Source: Aerococcus sp. HMSC062A02
Lineage (GTDB): Bacteria > Bacillota > Bacilli > Lactobacillales > Aerococcaceae
Direction: 5' to 3'
Assembly (NCBI RefSeq): GCF_001809535.1
Contig: NZ_KV797935.1
Span: 1 to 64,000, forward strand
Length of the DNA: 64,000 bases
Each line of letters opens with the position of its first letter. Position 1 is the stretch's first letter. The translations under genes and the position numbers were made by a program. The notes below the pieces were generated by a model. That model was not told where the DNA came from, ran no database searches, and saw only the letters and a list, made by a program, of their open reading frames with translations. This document shows, one piece after another, positions 27,584 to 36,050 of this stretch.

Positions 27584-28426
27584 CTAGAAGTCTTTGGTAT
27601 CTGGATCGGGAGCTTCGGTCAAGTCCTGGATCTGGTCAATCTGGCGGACTTCCTCTGGGCTCAAGTGGATATCGAAAACCTCATAGTTGGAGAGGATATG
27701 CTTAGGCGTCTTAGACCGAGGAAGGGGCAGGAAATCATGGGCCAAAGACCAGGCCAAGGCAATTTGGGCGACCGAACGCTCATGTTTGTCGGCGATGGCT
27801 TGGAGCTCTTGGTTGTCAAAGATTTGACCGCTGCCCAGGGGACTATAGGCTTCTAGGAGGATATCATGATTCCGGCAGTAGGTCACAAGCTCGTCTTGAC
27901 TCAGGCCAGGGGCGAGTTTAATTTGGTTGACCATGGGCTTGATTTCAGCCGTTTGGAATAAGGGCTCGAGATGTTTCTCTAGGAAGTTAGAGACACCAAT
28001 GGACTTGGCCTTACCTTCTTTGTAGAGGTCTTCCAAGGCCCGCCAAACTTCCCGGTTACGAGTCTCAAAGCCTGGCTCTTGGCGGAAGGGTTTGGGGTTA
28101 GGCCAGTGGATCAGTAAGAGGTCCACATAGTTGGTTTGTAACTTATTGAGGGATTCTTCGAAAGAAGCTAGGGTATCCTCATAAGTGCCCTTATCATTCC
28201 AGATCTTAGTAGTCAAAAAAATCTCGTCACGCGGCACATCACTGGCTTGGATGGCCTGGCCCACACCGGCTTCATTGCCATAAGTCTGGGCAGTATCAAT
28301 ATGGCGGTAGCCAGCGTTCAAAGCATTCTTAACCGCTTGGATCACGGGCTCACCGTCTTCCAGTTGCCAGGTACCAAAACCGATTTTAGGAATTGTGCGG
28401 CCATTTACTAATTGATAAGTTTCCAT
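27584..28426 (-). CDS. Aldo/keto reductase
   Basis: A 280-residue NADPH-dependent AKR: GFGTWQLEDGE, DTAQTYGNEAGVGQAI with catalytic Asp and Tyr, YVDLLLIHWPNP with catalytic His, and KSIGVSNF. LPLPRSKTPKHILSNYEVFDI binds the nucleotide. Similar to YtbE/2,5-diketogluconate reductases; the physiological substrate is unknown. Monocistronic. Confidence 0.92.
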   Translation of the reverse strand: METYQLVNGRTIPKIGFGTWQLEDGEPVIQAVKNALNAGYRHIDTAQTYGNEAGVGQAIQASDVPRDEIFLTTKIWNDKGTYEDTLASFEESLNKLQTNYVDLLLIHWPNPKPFRQEPGFETRNREVWRALEDLYKEGKAKSIGVSNFLEKHLEPLFQTAEIKPMVNQIKLAPGLSQDELVTYCRNHDILLEAYSPLGSGQIFDNQELQAIADKHERSVAQIALAWSLAHDFLPLPRSKTPKHILSNYEVFDIHLSPEEVRQIDQIQDLTEAPDPDTKDF

Positions 28427-28557
28427 TTAGGGTCACTCCTCTGCTATCAGTATAAGCCTATCATACCAAGAAGATGGGCTGAAAGGTAGTGAAAGCCCTT
28501 CAGTTGCTAAGGAGACCAAGTGATCACTGCTGCTATCTTTTGCCTAAGCGCTAAATA

Positions 28558-28586
28558 TTGAGTCTGCTTTCTAAATATGGGATAAT
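28558..28586 (+). promoter_or_regulatory. luxS promoter
   Basis: TTGAGT (28558-28563) and GATAAT (28581-28586), exactly 17 bases apart, 37 bases before the luxS start. An upstream in-frame TTG overlaps the -35 and is not the start. Confidence 0.7.
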
Positions 28587-28623
28587 GATTAGTGACGATC
28601 ATTATTTCAAAGGAGGAAATAAA

Positions 28624-29106
28624 ATGGCAAAAGTTGAAAGTTTTGAGCTCGACCACGATGCAGTCAAGGCGCCTTATGTCCGTCTAGCTGGGCGGGAAGA
28701 AGGTGCCAAGGGGGATGTCATCACGAAATTTGATATCCGCCTGACCCAACCCAACCAAGAAGCTGTTCCTACAGCAGCCTTACATACCATTGAACACATG
28801 TCAGCTGGTCTTGTCCGCGACTATGTGGACGGGGTGATCGACCTCTCGCCCATGGGCTGTCGGACAGGCTTCTACCTACTCGTTTGGGGAGAAAAGACCC
28901 CTGAAGAGATAGCAATTGCCTTCACCAAGGTCCTCAGAGATATCGTAGACTCTAGCTGGGATGATGTCCAAGGGGTCGAACGCAAGGGCTGCGGCAACTA
29001 CAAGGACCACTCCTTGTTTGGGGCTCAAGAGTGGGCCAAGCATATCCTCGACCAAGGTTTCTCTAAGGATCCTTTCGAGCGCCAAGTGGTGGAAGTCGCA
29101 GAATAA
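28624..29106 (+). CDS. luxS: S-ribosylhomocysteine lyase LuxS
   Basis: A 160-residue metalloenzyme that splits S-ribosylhomocysteine into homocysteine and the AI-2 precursor DPD, detoxifying the SAM cycle. The metal-binding HTIEH near 55-59, GCRTGFYL near 80, and the third ligand cysteine in [10 protein letters not shown] are present. ATG is preceded by AAAGGAGG. Monocistronic with its own promoter and terminator. Confidence 0.95.
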   Translation: MAKVESFELDHDAVKAPYVRLAGREEGAKGDVITKFDIRLTQPNQEAVPTAALHTIEHMSAGLVRDYVDGVIDLSPMGCRTGFYLLVWGEKTPEEIAIAFTKVLRDIVDSSWDDVQGVERKGCGNYKDHSLFGAQEWAKHILDQGFSKDPFERQVVEVAE

Positions 29107-29193
29107 GAGATCGATACTTTGAATTTTATGGTCAAAGAGCTAAATCATAAAAACAGGAAGTAGGTCCGAAGCTGCTGCTTCTTCTTATCATTT

Positions 29194-29240
29194 AAAAAGT
29201 CTGAAAGCTTGTGTTTGAGAGCTTTCAGACTTTTATTTTC
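29194..29240 (+). terminator. luxS terminator
   Basis: Stem AAAGTCTGAAAGCT/AGCTTTCAGACTTTT with a U-rich tail, about 90 bases after luxS. Confidence 0.88.
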
Positions 29241-29251
29241 TCTTTGAATAT

Positions 29252-29992
29252 TTAAATGGGGAAGTGGTCGGTAAAGAAGTCGACCATGCTTTTGATAGTT
29301 TCAACGCGGACCAGGTGGCCCTCGTCTTCGGCTTGGAAGTCAATCTTTAAGTGGGGATTGGCTTGGACAAAAGTTGCCGCTTCCTGGAAGGGGATCCGGT
29401 CGTCTTGGCGGCCGTGCCAGATGAAGAGAGGCCGGTCACCCAACTGGTCGGCTTGCCTATACAGGTCATAATCTTCGAGCCAGCCGAGTAGGGTCTGGGC
29501 GTCTTTGGGGAAATAGCGACCAGCTGCACGGGCATGGCGGGCAATTCTTTGGGCATAGTGGACCGGCATGGGGCTGCCCATCAAGCAGGCCGCTGCCTGG
29601 ATCTCGGGGTGCTGGCAAAGGAGGGCGCAGGTCGTGATCCCGCCCATGGACACACCGGCCACCGCAATCCGGTCATCAGCCAGCCCTAACTGCTGGAAGT
29701 GGTCGACAATAAAACCAAATTCGAAGAGATTGGCCTGGATGCTCTGCCAGAAGGTCATGGAGGGAATCTTGGAATACTTGCGGTAGCGTTCGCCATGGTT
29801 GTCAGCGTCGGGGAGGAGGGCCCGGTAACCCGCTTTGGCCAGGCGCCGGCCGGCTGTTAGATTGAGTTCCTTGCGCGACTGCCAGCCGTGGTAGTAGACC
29901 ACAAGGGGCAGGCGGTCATTCTTGCGGTCTTCTTGGACGAGTTCGAGGAGAGGCACCTGGCCCAAGAGCCGGCGACGGATGCTGATCTTCAT
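29252..29992 (-). CDS. Alpha/beta hydrolase (dienelactone hydrolase-like)
   Basis: A 246-residue serine hydrolase: VVYYHGWQSRKE oxyanion region, nucleophile elbow GVSMGG near 112, LFIWHGRQDDRIP with the acid residue, and DEGHLV with the catalytic His. It resembles the YtmA/prolyl-oligopeptidase-like carboxylesterases. The true substrate is unknown. ATG follows AAAGGAGC. It converges with luxS. Confidence 0.85.
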   Translation of the reverse strand: MKISIRRRLLGQVPLLELVQEDRKNDRLPLVVYYHGWQSRKELNLTAGRRLAKAGYRALLPDADNHGERYRKYSKIPSMTFWQSIQANLFEFGFIVDHFQQLGLADDRIAVAGVSMGGITTCALLCQHPEIQAAACLMGSPMPVHYAQRIARHARAAGRYFPKDAQTLLGWLEDYDLYRQADQLGDRPLFIWHGRQDDRIPFQEAATFVQANPHLKIDFQAEDEGHLVRVETIKSMVDFFTDHFPI

Positions 29993-30103
29993 TCTTATCG
30001 CTCCTTTCTATAGATAAGCTCATTGCCATGATGGAAGTAAGGAGAATTTTATAAAAAGTAGAAAAAAATGACGAAAAGTCACAGAAAATTAACAATTAAG
30101 TTT

Positions 30104-30222
30104 TATACTATGGGCATACCCAAAAGGTTAGTAGAACTAACCATATTCTTCATACCTCTCCTTCTTATAAAACGAGAAGAGATGGAAAAAGTGCCGCATT
30201 TGCCGGCACTTTTTTTATTGAG
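30104..30222 (+). ncRNA. Candidate small RNA with three hairpins
   Basis: A TATACT -10 at 30104-30109 (weak -35) is followed by a perfect seven-pair hairpin GGTTAGT-AGA-ACTAACC (30126-30142). Next come a CTTCT/AGAAG hairpin (30161-30179) and a strong terminator AAAAAGTGCCG/CGGCACTTTTTTT (30186-30217). The 61-codon reading frame here is mostly hairpin sequence and lacks a ribosome site. There is no gene on the plus strand nearby, so the terminator needs another explanation. Length about 105 nt. Confidence 0.5.
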
Positions 30223-30251
30223 TTCTTTAATAGATTGTATGAATGAGCGAT

Positions 30252-30490
30252 GAGCATCCGTTCCGCTTTTGAAGTTGGGCTTTGAATTTAGAAGTACAAG
30301 AACGTCTTTCGCCGTCTTGTACTTTATCCGTAAGTCGCTAACACTCCAACGGCTAAAGCAGCACCGGTTCGAGCCAAGGTCTCTCACCTAGCGAGACTCA
30401 AACGGTCCGTACGGCTGACGCCTACGTTCCGTAATTCGCTTCGCTTGCTTTTCATGGCTAAGGCCCAACTTCAACGCTTCACTCCTGCTC
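30252..30490 (+). repeat. Terminal-inverted-repeat element, family B, copy 1
   Basis: A 239-base element starting GAGCATCC and ending CTGCTC. A perfect 12-base inner inverted repeat TTGAAGTTGGGC (30269-30280)/GCCCAACTTCAA (30463-30474) lies within a longer imperfect one. It holds internal hairpins such as GTACAAGA/TCTTGTAC. A diverged, inverted copy lies at 61468-61772. No transposase. The following 140 bases (30491-30630) are AT-rich with nothing recognised. Confidence 0.8.
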
Positions 30491-30630
30491 AAAAAATAAT
30501 CAGTACGATTTTTTATTACTAGTCATAAATATTAAGAGTACAGGACTTTTTACTCGATAATAATACTGTATATAAATATTGGATACTAGAAGATAATACA
30601 ATCTATCTTGATTTTACCAGTGAGCTCATC

Positions 30631-31188
30631 TTATTGGTAAACGGAGAAGCCTTTCTTGTCGTAGAGGCTTTCTTTGTCTTCGGAGACGCTGTCTTGTCCT
30701 TTGCCGAAAGCGAGGGCGCCCTTGAAGGTCCAGTGGTCTGGGATGGCCCACTTGCTGGTGTCTTGTTGGCGTGGGTGGTGGAGGCTAGCGTCTAGTCCGA
30801 GCTCAGTCAGGGCAAGCCAGCTCAGAACAGCAGTAATGCCATGGTTTTCGCCAGAATAGCGGTCAGCGAGGGACTCATCGATGGCATACTTATCGGTCAG
30901 GCTGTAGACATGGTTGCGGTCTTCGAAGAAGAGGACAGTACCCTTAGCCTACTGTAATTTTTCATAGCGGTCGGCATAGTCTGGGTTCAGGCGGCTGACA
31001 GCCTCCCAATAGGATTGGCTCTCGCCATCGAGAAGGACCGCCACACGTGGGGTCTGTTCGCCAAAAGCCATGGGCGCTTCATCGATGGCCGTCTTCAGGG
31101 CTTGGCTGATTTCATCATTGGACACGGCAACATCTGCACTGAGTTCACGGTGGGACCGGCGTTTGTGAAGTAAATCTTGGTAAGTCAT
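30631..31188 (-). pseudogene. Nitroreductase-family protein, broken by one nonsense codon
   Basis: The frame runs from ATG 31188 (MTYQDLLHKRRSHRELSAD, the nitroreductase RRSHR motif) to TAA at 30631. It is open except for a TAG at 30949-30951 after DRYEKLQ. Reading continues AKGTVLFFEDRNHVYSLTDKY and GITAVLSWLALTELGLDASLHH to KKGFSVYQ. A single CAG-to-TAG change would explain it. Intact it would be a 185-residue FMN-dependent NAD(P)H oxidoreductase. GGATG before the start remains. Confidence 0.85.
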
Positions 31189-31376
31189 CTTAAAACATCC
31201 TTTCTGTGTTGTGTTATGATTTACCTTTATTGTAGCAAGGGATTTTCCAAGAAGCAAAATTAAGGACTTCATATTTTTTGAAAAAAGACGACCAAGCTTG
31301 TGAGTTCTCGGCGATATTATGCTATGATGGGAAAGATTATTCCAATAATAGAATAATAGGAAGAAAGGAATCGATT

Positions 31377-32765
31377 ATGGCAAAAGTAAAGCGACAAGCA
31401 CCTGTCAAAAAGAATGCCACTTATGATTTAAGCATTGAAGACTTGACCTATGAAGGCCTAGGAGTGGCCAAGGTAGATGGCTATCCTATCTTCGTCCATG
31501 ATGCCCTGCCTGGTGAAAAGTGCTCGGCTCGGATCGTCAAGGTTCTCAAGAAGTTCGCCTTCGCGATTGTTAAAGACCGCTACCAGACTTCGCCCGACCG
31601 GGTTCCCTTGCGCGACAAGGACGGCTTGCGGACGGGGACTATGCCCCTCCAACACCTGGCCTATCCCGCCCAGCTTGCCTTCAAGCGCCAGCAGGTCATC
31701 AATTCCCTCCATAAATTCGGCCTCGACCAAGGCATAGAGGTCAAAGAAACCATCGGCATGGAAGAGCCCTGGGCCTACCGCAACAAGGCCCAAGTGCCGG
31801 TCGCAGGAGAGCCGGGCCAGCTCTATACCGGCTTCTATAAGCGCCGGTCCCATGATATTGTGCCCATTAAGGATTATCAGATCCAGCTCAAGAACATCGA
31901 CGAGACCCTGCAGACCGTTATCCAGATCCTCAACCGTTATCAAATCACCGCCTATGACGAAAAGGTCCACCGCGGCCTCCTCCGCTTCCTGGGGGTCCGC
32001 CAGGGCGAGCATACGGGTGAAATCATGGTCATCCTCGTTCTCAATGGTAAGTCACTCCCCCATGAAGTAGAGATTATCCAAGCTATCCGCCGGGAAGTCC
32101 CAGGCCTGGTCAGTCTGGTCATCAATATCAATGAAGAGCGGACCAATGTTATCATGGGTAAGGAGACTCGGGTCCTCTACGGTGACGACCGCTACCACGA
32201 TCAGATCTTGGGCCTGGACTTTGCGATTTCCAGTCAGAGCTTCTTCCAAGTCAACACCAGCCAGGCTGAGAAACTCTACCAGGCCGCCTTCGAAGCTGCC
32301 AATCTCCAGGGGAATGAACAAGTTATGGACGCCTATTGCGGGATTGGGTCTATCTCCCTCTGCCTGGCCCAAGAAGCCAAGCATGTCTATGGGGTTGAAA
32401 TTGTCGAAGATGCGATCGACATGGCCCGGGAAAACGCAGCCGCCAATGGCCTCAATAATACCAGCTTCCAAGCCGGGGATGCGGGTGAGGTCATGCCAGA
32501 TTGGGTCATGGCAGGGATTCCTTGTGATGTCCTGGTCGTTGACCCCCCACGCAAGGGTCTGAGCGAGACCTTTATTGAAGCCTCCCTTGAACTCGATGCA
32601 GACCGGATTGTTTACGTCTCCTGCAACCCGGCTAGCCTGGCCCGGGACTTGGATAAGTACACAGCAGCAGGCTATCAGATCCAGTCCGTCCAACCCGTCG
32701 ACCTCTTCCCGCAGACGACACATGTCGAATGCGTGGTATTGCTTGAGGCTGTTCGAACGAAGTGA
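31377..32765 (+). CDS. rlmCD: 23S rRNA (uracil-C5)-methyltransferase, RlmCD/RumA type
   Basis: A 462-residue SAM-dependent enzyme. The N-terminal TRAM domain (YDLSIEDLTYEGLGVAKVDGYPIFV) is followed by the methyltransferase with AYCGIGSISLCLA, VVDPPRKGL and the nucleophile cysteine in YVSCNPASLARDL. The longest frame begins at 31278 but ATG 31377 after AAAGGAA matches family starts. The last residues LLEAVRTK are unusual: a diverged copy of the 3' end at 34675-34709 encodes HVECVVLIEK and a stop, the common family ending. The codon third positions are notably GC-rich. Confidence 0.92.
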   Translation: MAKVKRQAPVKKNATYDLSIEDLTYEGLGVAKVDGYPIFVHDALPGEKCSARIVKVLKKFAFAIVKDRYQTSPDRVPLRDKDGLRTGTMPLQHLAYPAQLAFKRQQVINSLHKFGLDQGIEVKETIGMEEPWAYRNKAQVPVAGEPGQLYTGFYKRRSHDIVPIKDYQIQLKNIDETLQTVIQILNRYQITAYDEKVHRGLLRFLGVRQGEHTGEIMVILVLNGKSLPHEVEIIQAIRREVPGLVSLVININEERTNVIMGKETRVLYGDDRYHDQILGLDFAISSQSFFQVNTSQAEKLYQAAFEAANLQGNEQVMDAYCGIGSISLCLAQEAKHVYGVEIVEDAIDMARENAAANGLNNTSFQAGDAGEVMPDWVMAGIPCDVLVVDPPRKGLSETFIEASLELDADRIVYVSCNPASLARDLDKYTAAGYQIQSVQPVDLFPQTTHVECVVLLEAVRTK

Positions 32766-32799
32766 GTTACAGCGTCAGTTCTGTAGCGATAGCGTAGGT

Positions 32800-32922
32800 G
32801 ATTGAAAAAGAGGAGCTATAAATCGCATAAAAGCGAGTTTCTCAAGAAGTTATGACTTCTTGAGAAGCTTGCTTTTTGTTTTTAGAGGAGAAAATGAGGG
32901 GAATCTGATAGAATGAGGGTGT
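32800..32922 (+). repeat. Direct repeat flanking an insertion, left copy (includes terminator)
   Basis: From GATTGAAAAAG to GAATGAGGGTGT this 123-base segment aligns with 34695-34818. It contains a terminator hairpin GCGAGTTTCTCAAGAAGT/ACTTCTTGAGAAGCTTGC with T-tract (about 32832-32880). Both copies follow an rlmCD-type 3' end, but here about 55 extra bases (32745-32799) separate it from the homologous rlmCD codons. The rest of the gap to 33047 holds nothing recognised. Confidence 0.75.
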
Positions 32923-33047
32923 ACGTATGGGGAAACTGGTCGGCTATTCTGGGAAGAATGTACAAACTAGACATCAATAAAATTGCCACTTTTTGCGTAA
33001 GTTGAAAGCGAAATTTAACCTAGTTATAAATCAGAGGAGGAGTGATT

Positions 33048-33479
33048 ATGGCAAAAAAGAAGATTGCAATAGCAGCTAATCTTTTGTTGCTTATATGGTT
33101 TTCACTGGATATGTTTGGCGTGAAAATTGGTGACAAGTATTTAGTTGAGGGTGCTTTGAAGGAAGATGGCATGTTTATGATCATTTCGATCATTGTATTC
33201 CTTATATTCTTATACACTGATAAAATAGGCAAAACTATCCAATTAGGCTGGTTTCTACTACAATTCCTTGCCCACGAATGGTATACGATTTTCGGAAAGG
33301 GTCTGATGGGTAGCGTTGAAGGTAAGGTTGCTTATTTTGAAGACTGTATCCAATTCATCAACATACCAGGAAGGTATGTGCCAGATTTATGGCATATTGT
33401 TTTGCATGTTTTAATTATTATCGCCTTCTTCGCTACACTCAGAATGCCTAATGAACATCAAGAAGTAAGTTCGAAATGA
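33048..33479 (+). CDS. Small polytopic membrane protein, unknown
   Basis: A 143-residue protein with four hydrophobic helices (IAANLLLLIWFSLDMFGV, FMIISIIVFLIFLY, WFLLQFLAHEWY, WHIVLHVLIIIAFFATL). A conserved-looking HEWYTIFGKG and WHIVLH could bind a metal, but that is a guess. ATG 33048 follows AGAGGAGG. AT-rich compared with rlmCD. It lies between the two direct repeats, so probably acquired. Confidence 0.7.
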   Translation: MAKKKIAIAANLLLLIWFSLDMFGVKIGDKYLVEGALKEDGMFMIISIIVFLIFLYTDKIGKTIQLGWFLLQFLAHEWYTIFGKGLMGSVEGKVAYFEDCIQFINIPGRYVPDLWHIVLHVLIIIAFFATLRMPNEHQEVSSK

Positions 33480-33586
33480 TCATGAGAATATGGTAGTTCT
33501 AAAAGTCGAAATCGAGATGGCTATGAGAAATAGTCTGGTTGAGTTTATTACTTAGAGCTCCGTGTCCATGAAAGGAGAATTTAGAT

Positions 33587-34591
33587 TTGGAACAATTACC
33601 CATTCTACTTTATGAAACTGCAAAGGAAAACGTCTATGTGGATGTATACGTTAAAGATGAGACCTTTTGGATGAGCCAGAAGATGATGGCCGACTTATTT
33701 GAAGTCGGAGTACCTGCGATTTCAAAGCATCTTCAAAATATTTACACCGAAGAAGAGTTAGATTTAAGTTCAACTGTTTCCAAAATGGAAATAGTTCGTT
33801 TGGAAGGTCAGCGGCAAGTGAAGCGAACTGTTGATTTTTATAACTTAGATGCTATTATCGCTGTTGGTTACCGAGTGAATTCCAAGCAGGCAACCCGCTT
33901 TCGTCAGTGGGCGACCAAAACTTTGAAAGAATATATCACTAAGGGCTTTGTCTTGAACGATGAATTTCTAAAGAACGGACAAGCTTTTGGTCAAGATTAT
34001 TTTGATGAACTCCTAGAGCGAATTCGAGAAATTCGAGCCAGTGAGAGAAGAGCCTATCAGAAGATAACGGATGTCTTCCAGCAATGCTCCTACGACTATG
34101 ATAAAAACTCTGACATCACCAGACGATTCTATGCCTTTGTTCAGAATAAATTACATTATGCGATTACAGGTTCGACGGCTGCAGAAATTATTTATAATAG
34201 AGCGGATGCAGATAAGAAATATATGGGACTTACGACTTGGAAAAATTCTCCTGATGGTAAAATTCTGAAGAGTGATACTCAGATTGCTAAAAATTATCTA
34301 TCTGAAGATGAAATAAAGAAATTGAATCGGCTAGTCACAATGTTTATTGATTATGCAGAGTTGATGGCAGAGGATAATATCTTGATGAGCATGCAAGATT
34401 GGGCGGACCAAACAGATATTTTTTTGAAGATGAACCGCAGAGGGACGCTGGACCACAAGGGCGAAAGCAAGCTCTCGAAAAGTCATCTCAAGAGTACGAG
34501 AAGTTTAGAGTTGTTCAAGATAGGCATTATTTATCCGATTTCGACAAATTACAAGAAGAAGTTAGCAAGTATGAGAGATAGGGGGAGTTAG
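33587..34591 (+). pseudogene. RhuM-family protein with frameshifted C-terminus
   Basis: A 334-residue product. Residues 1-285 match the RhuM/PinT-type family (MSQKMMADLFEVGVPAISKHLQNIY; FYNLDAIIAVGYRVNSKQATRFRQWA; TAAEIIYNRADADKKYMGLTTW). After DIFLKMN near 34432 the sequence stops resembling the family. A neighbouring frame continues with EKSSQEYEKFRVVQDRHYLSDFDKL to a stop at 34581, which is the expected ending. A one-base indel near 34440-34470 is likely. It starts at TTG after AAAGGAG. Such genes occur in mobile islands, often beside restriction or toxin genes; the function is not firmly known. The large N-terminal part may still be made. Confidence 0.75.
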
Positions 34592-34674
34592 CCTAATTAT
34601 CTCTAGAGATGGCAAAGACACAATAAAGGTTGATATTACAAGCTTTATACAGGCTGTATTTAGCCTAAAAATTG

Positions 34675-34818
34675 CATGTTGAGTGCGTAGTATTGATTGA
34701 AAAATAGGGGATATAAACAGCATAATAGCGGGGTTCTTGCGAAGTTTCGATTTCTTGGGAACCTCGCTTTTGGGTTTTTAGAGGAGAAAATGGGTCGAAT
34801 CTGTTAGAATGAGGGTGT
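34675..34818 (+). repeat. Direct repeat, right copy, with vestigial rlmCD 3' end
   Basis: CATGTTGAGTGCGTAGTATTG (34675-34695) parallels the last codons of rlmCD and reads HVECVVLIEK then TAG. It continues into 34695-34818, homologous to 32800-32922. The terminator hairpin is kept with different bases in its arms. The pair of copies brackets about 1.8 kb (membrane protein and RhuM gene). This pattern is expected when an element inserts at a gene's 3' end and regenerates it. Confidence 0.75.
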
Positions 34819-35158
34819 GGGGGATATTTTTTATGTTAATTTTAACTCAAGTATTGGGCACGAACAGAGAAATAGTCGTCCAGCCATTGTATTAAGTCAC
34901 GATCTCATCTTCCAAACGAGTCGGATAGCGATCCTTGCACCAATCTCAACAACTAAAAGAAATTATCCAGCCTATTATGAGCTTCAAGAGACTGATCAGA
35001 TAAAGGGGAAAGTGCTTTTGGATCAAACAAAGGCTCTTGATCTTTATCATCGGCAAGTCAGCCGAGAAAATTTCATTGAACGAGCTAAGCCGAATGAATT
35101 TAAACGCCTGATTCACCGCTATAAATTGTTATTCGATCTGGTGGATGATTATCAATAG
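34817..35158 (+). CDS. MazF/PemK-family endoribonuclease toxin, possibly 5'-truncated
   Basis: A 113-residue MazF-fold protein: GDIFYVNFNSSIGHEQRNSRPAIVLSHD, IAILAPISTTKRNYPAYYEL, GKVLLDQTKALD. It begins abruptly at GTG-GGG-GAT, without the usual residues before GD, and no ribosome site is visible. An in-frame stop lies four codons upstream at the repeat junction. No antitoxin gene is adjacent. It may be expressed poorly or be a 5'-cut remnant. Confidence 0.75.
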   Translation: MGDIFYVNFNSSIGHEQRNSRPAIVLSHDLIFQTSRIAILAPISTTKRNYPAYYELQETDQIKGKVLLDQTKALDLYHRQVSRENFIERAKPNEFKRLIHRYKLLFDLVDDYQ

Positions 35159-35281
35159 GCGATTAAGAAGAAGGCTGAGATTTGTAACTCCCAAATCCAA
35201 CGTCTACGGTCTAGCCTATTTGCTTATATGCTAAGCTATTAACTCATTAAAAAATTTAATCAAAGTAGAGAAGGTGAAGAC

Positions 35282-35659
35282 ATGTCTTTAGGAACGGAAG
35301 GTGTTTTTAGAAATATCTAGAAATTCCTCGACCAGCACGGCGGAGACTTCGATAGTATTGATGAGGTCATGGACCATGCCATTGCCTTGCATAATGAGGG
35401 CTTGCTGGTTTTTGATGATGAGGATGACGCCAGTCGGGCGCCGGACTTGTTTGAGGCAGCCATGTAAATGGCGGATAAGGACCAGCGCTCGGCCTTGCTA
35501 GAAGAAGTTCAGGACCTCGATTCAGATAACTTGGCTATTTACTTTGTCTGGGCGCTCGACCAATTCCATGGGCAAGAAACGGTAGCGATGATTCGAGACG
35601 AGGCCGATGCTTACTTCAAGGCCCAACGCCAGGAAATTAAAGAATCCGGTGGAGAATAA
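35282..35659 (+). pseudogene. Unknown gene broken by two in-frame stops
   Basis: One frame runs from ATG 35282 to TAA 35657-35659 with only two interruptions, TAG near 35318 and TAA at 35465-35467. The pieces read MSLGTEGVFRNI, then KFLDQHGGDFDSIDEVMD to DLFEAAM, then MADKDQRSALLEEVQDLDSDNLAIYF to EIKESGGE. It is an acidic protein of about 125 residues; family not recognised. The last piece could be translated alone from ATG 35468. Confidence 0.6.
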
Positions 35660-35664
35660 ATTCA

Positions 35665-36048
35665 ATGCGGAAGCTTGTCATTGAGGGGAGACGCGCTGTG
35701 ACTTCTTTTAAATTAACGGTACAGAAATTCTTTGTTCAAGATGGGAGTATCGATAGTTATGCCTTCCTGCTCGGCTTAGTTCTTTTACTGACCTTTGCCT
35801 TCATGCGCTTGCCACTCGGCCTTAGCCAATTGGCCTGTGCCCTGCTGGCTTCGAATGTCTTTCGCTACATCACGACGGATGCGCTCTTTCATGAGGAATT
35901 CTTGAGGCTAGAAGGGTGGCAAGAAGTCTTAGCCTATGCCCTGGCAAAGAATTCATTCACCCTACTCTTTGAAGCGGGCGTCTTAGCATTAGTCTTTTTG
36001 TTGGTTAATGTATTAAAGATTTTTCTTTTGAGCCAGAAAGTACGCTAG
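35665..36048 (+). CDS. Membrane protein, unknown
   Basis: A 127-residue protein with three hydrophobic segments (YAFLLGLVLLLTFAFMRL, LACALLASNVF, LLFEAGVLALVFLLVNVLKIFLL) and a short basic N-terminus. Not recognised. GTG codons just after the ATG are alternative starts. It is two bases before the next membrane gene, so the pair is an operon. Confidence 0.6.
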   Translation: MRKLVIEGRRAVTSFKLTVQKFFVQDGSIDSYAFLLGLVLLLTFAFMRLPLGLSQLACALLASNVFRYITTDALFHEEFLRLEGWQEVLAYALAKNSFTLLFEAGVLALVFLLVNVLKIFLLSQKVR

Positions 36049-36050
36049 CT

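Noticed and set aside
30068-30253. 61-codon plus-strand frame
   Set aside because: Its sequence consists of the hairpins and terminator described as a candidate RNA, with no ribosome site.
31458-32723. Several long frames opposite or overlapping rlmCD
   Set aside because: They mirror the GC-rich codon usage of rlmCD; no ribosome sites or recognisable domains.
35468-35659. Separate intact 63-residue gene
   Set aside because: It is in the same frame as two upstream pieces with matching composition, so a broken longer gene is more likely.
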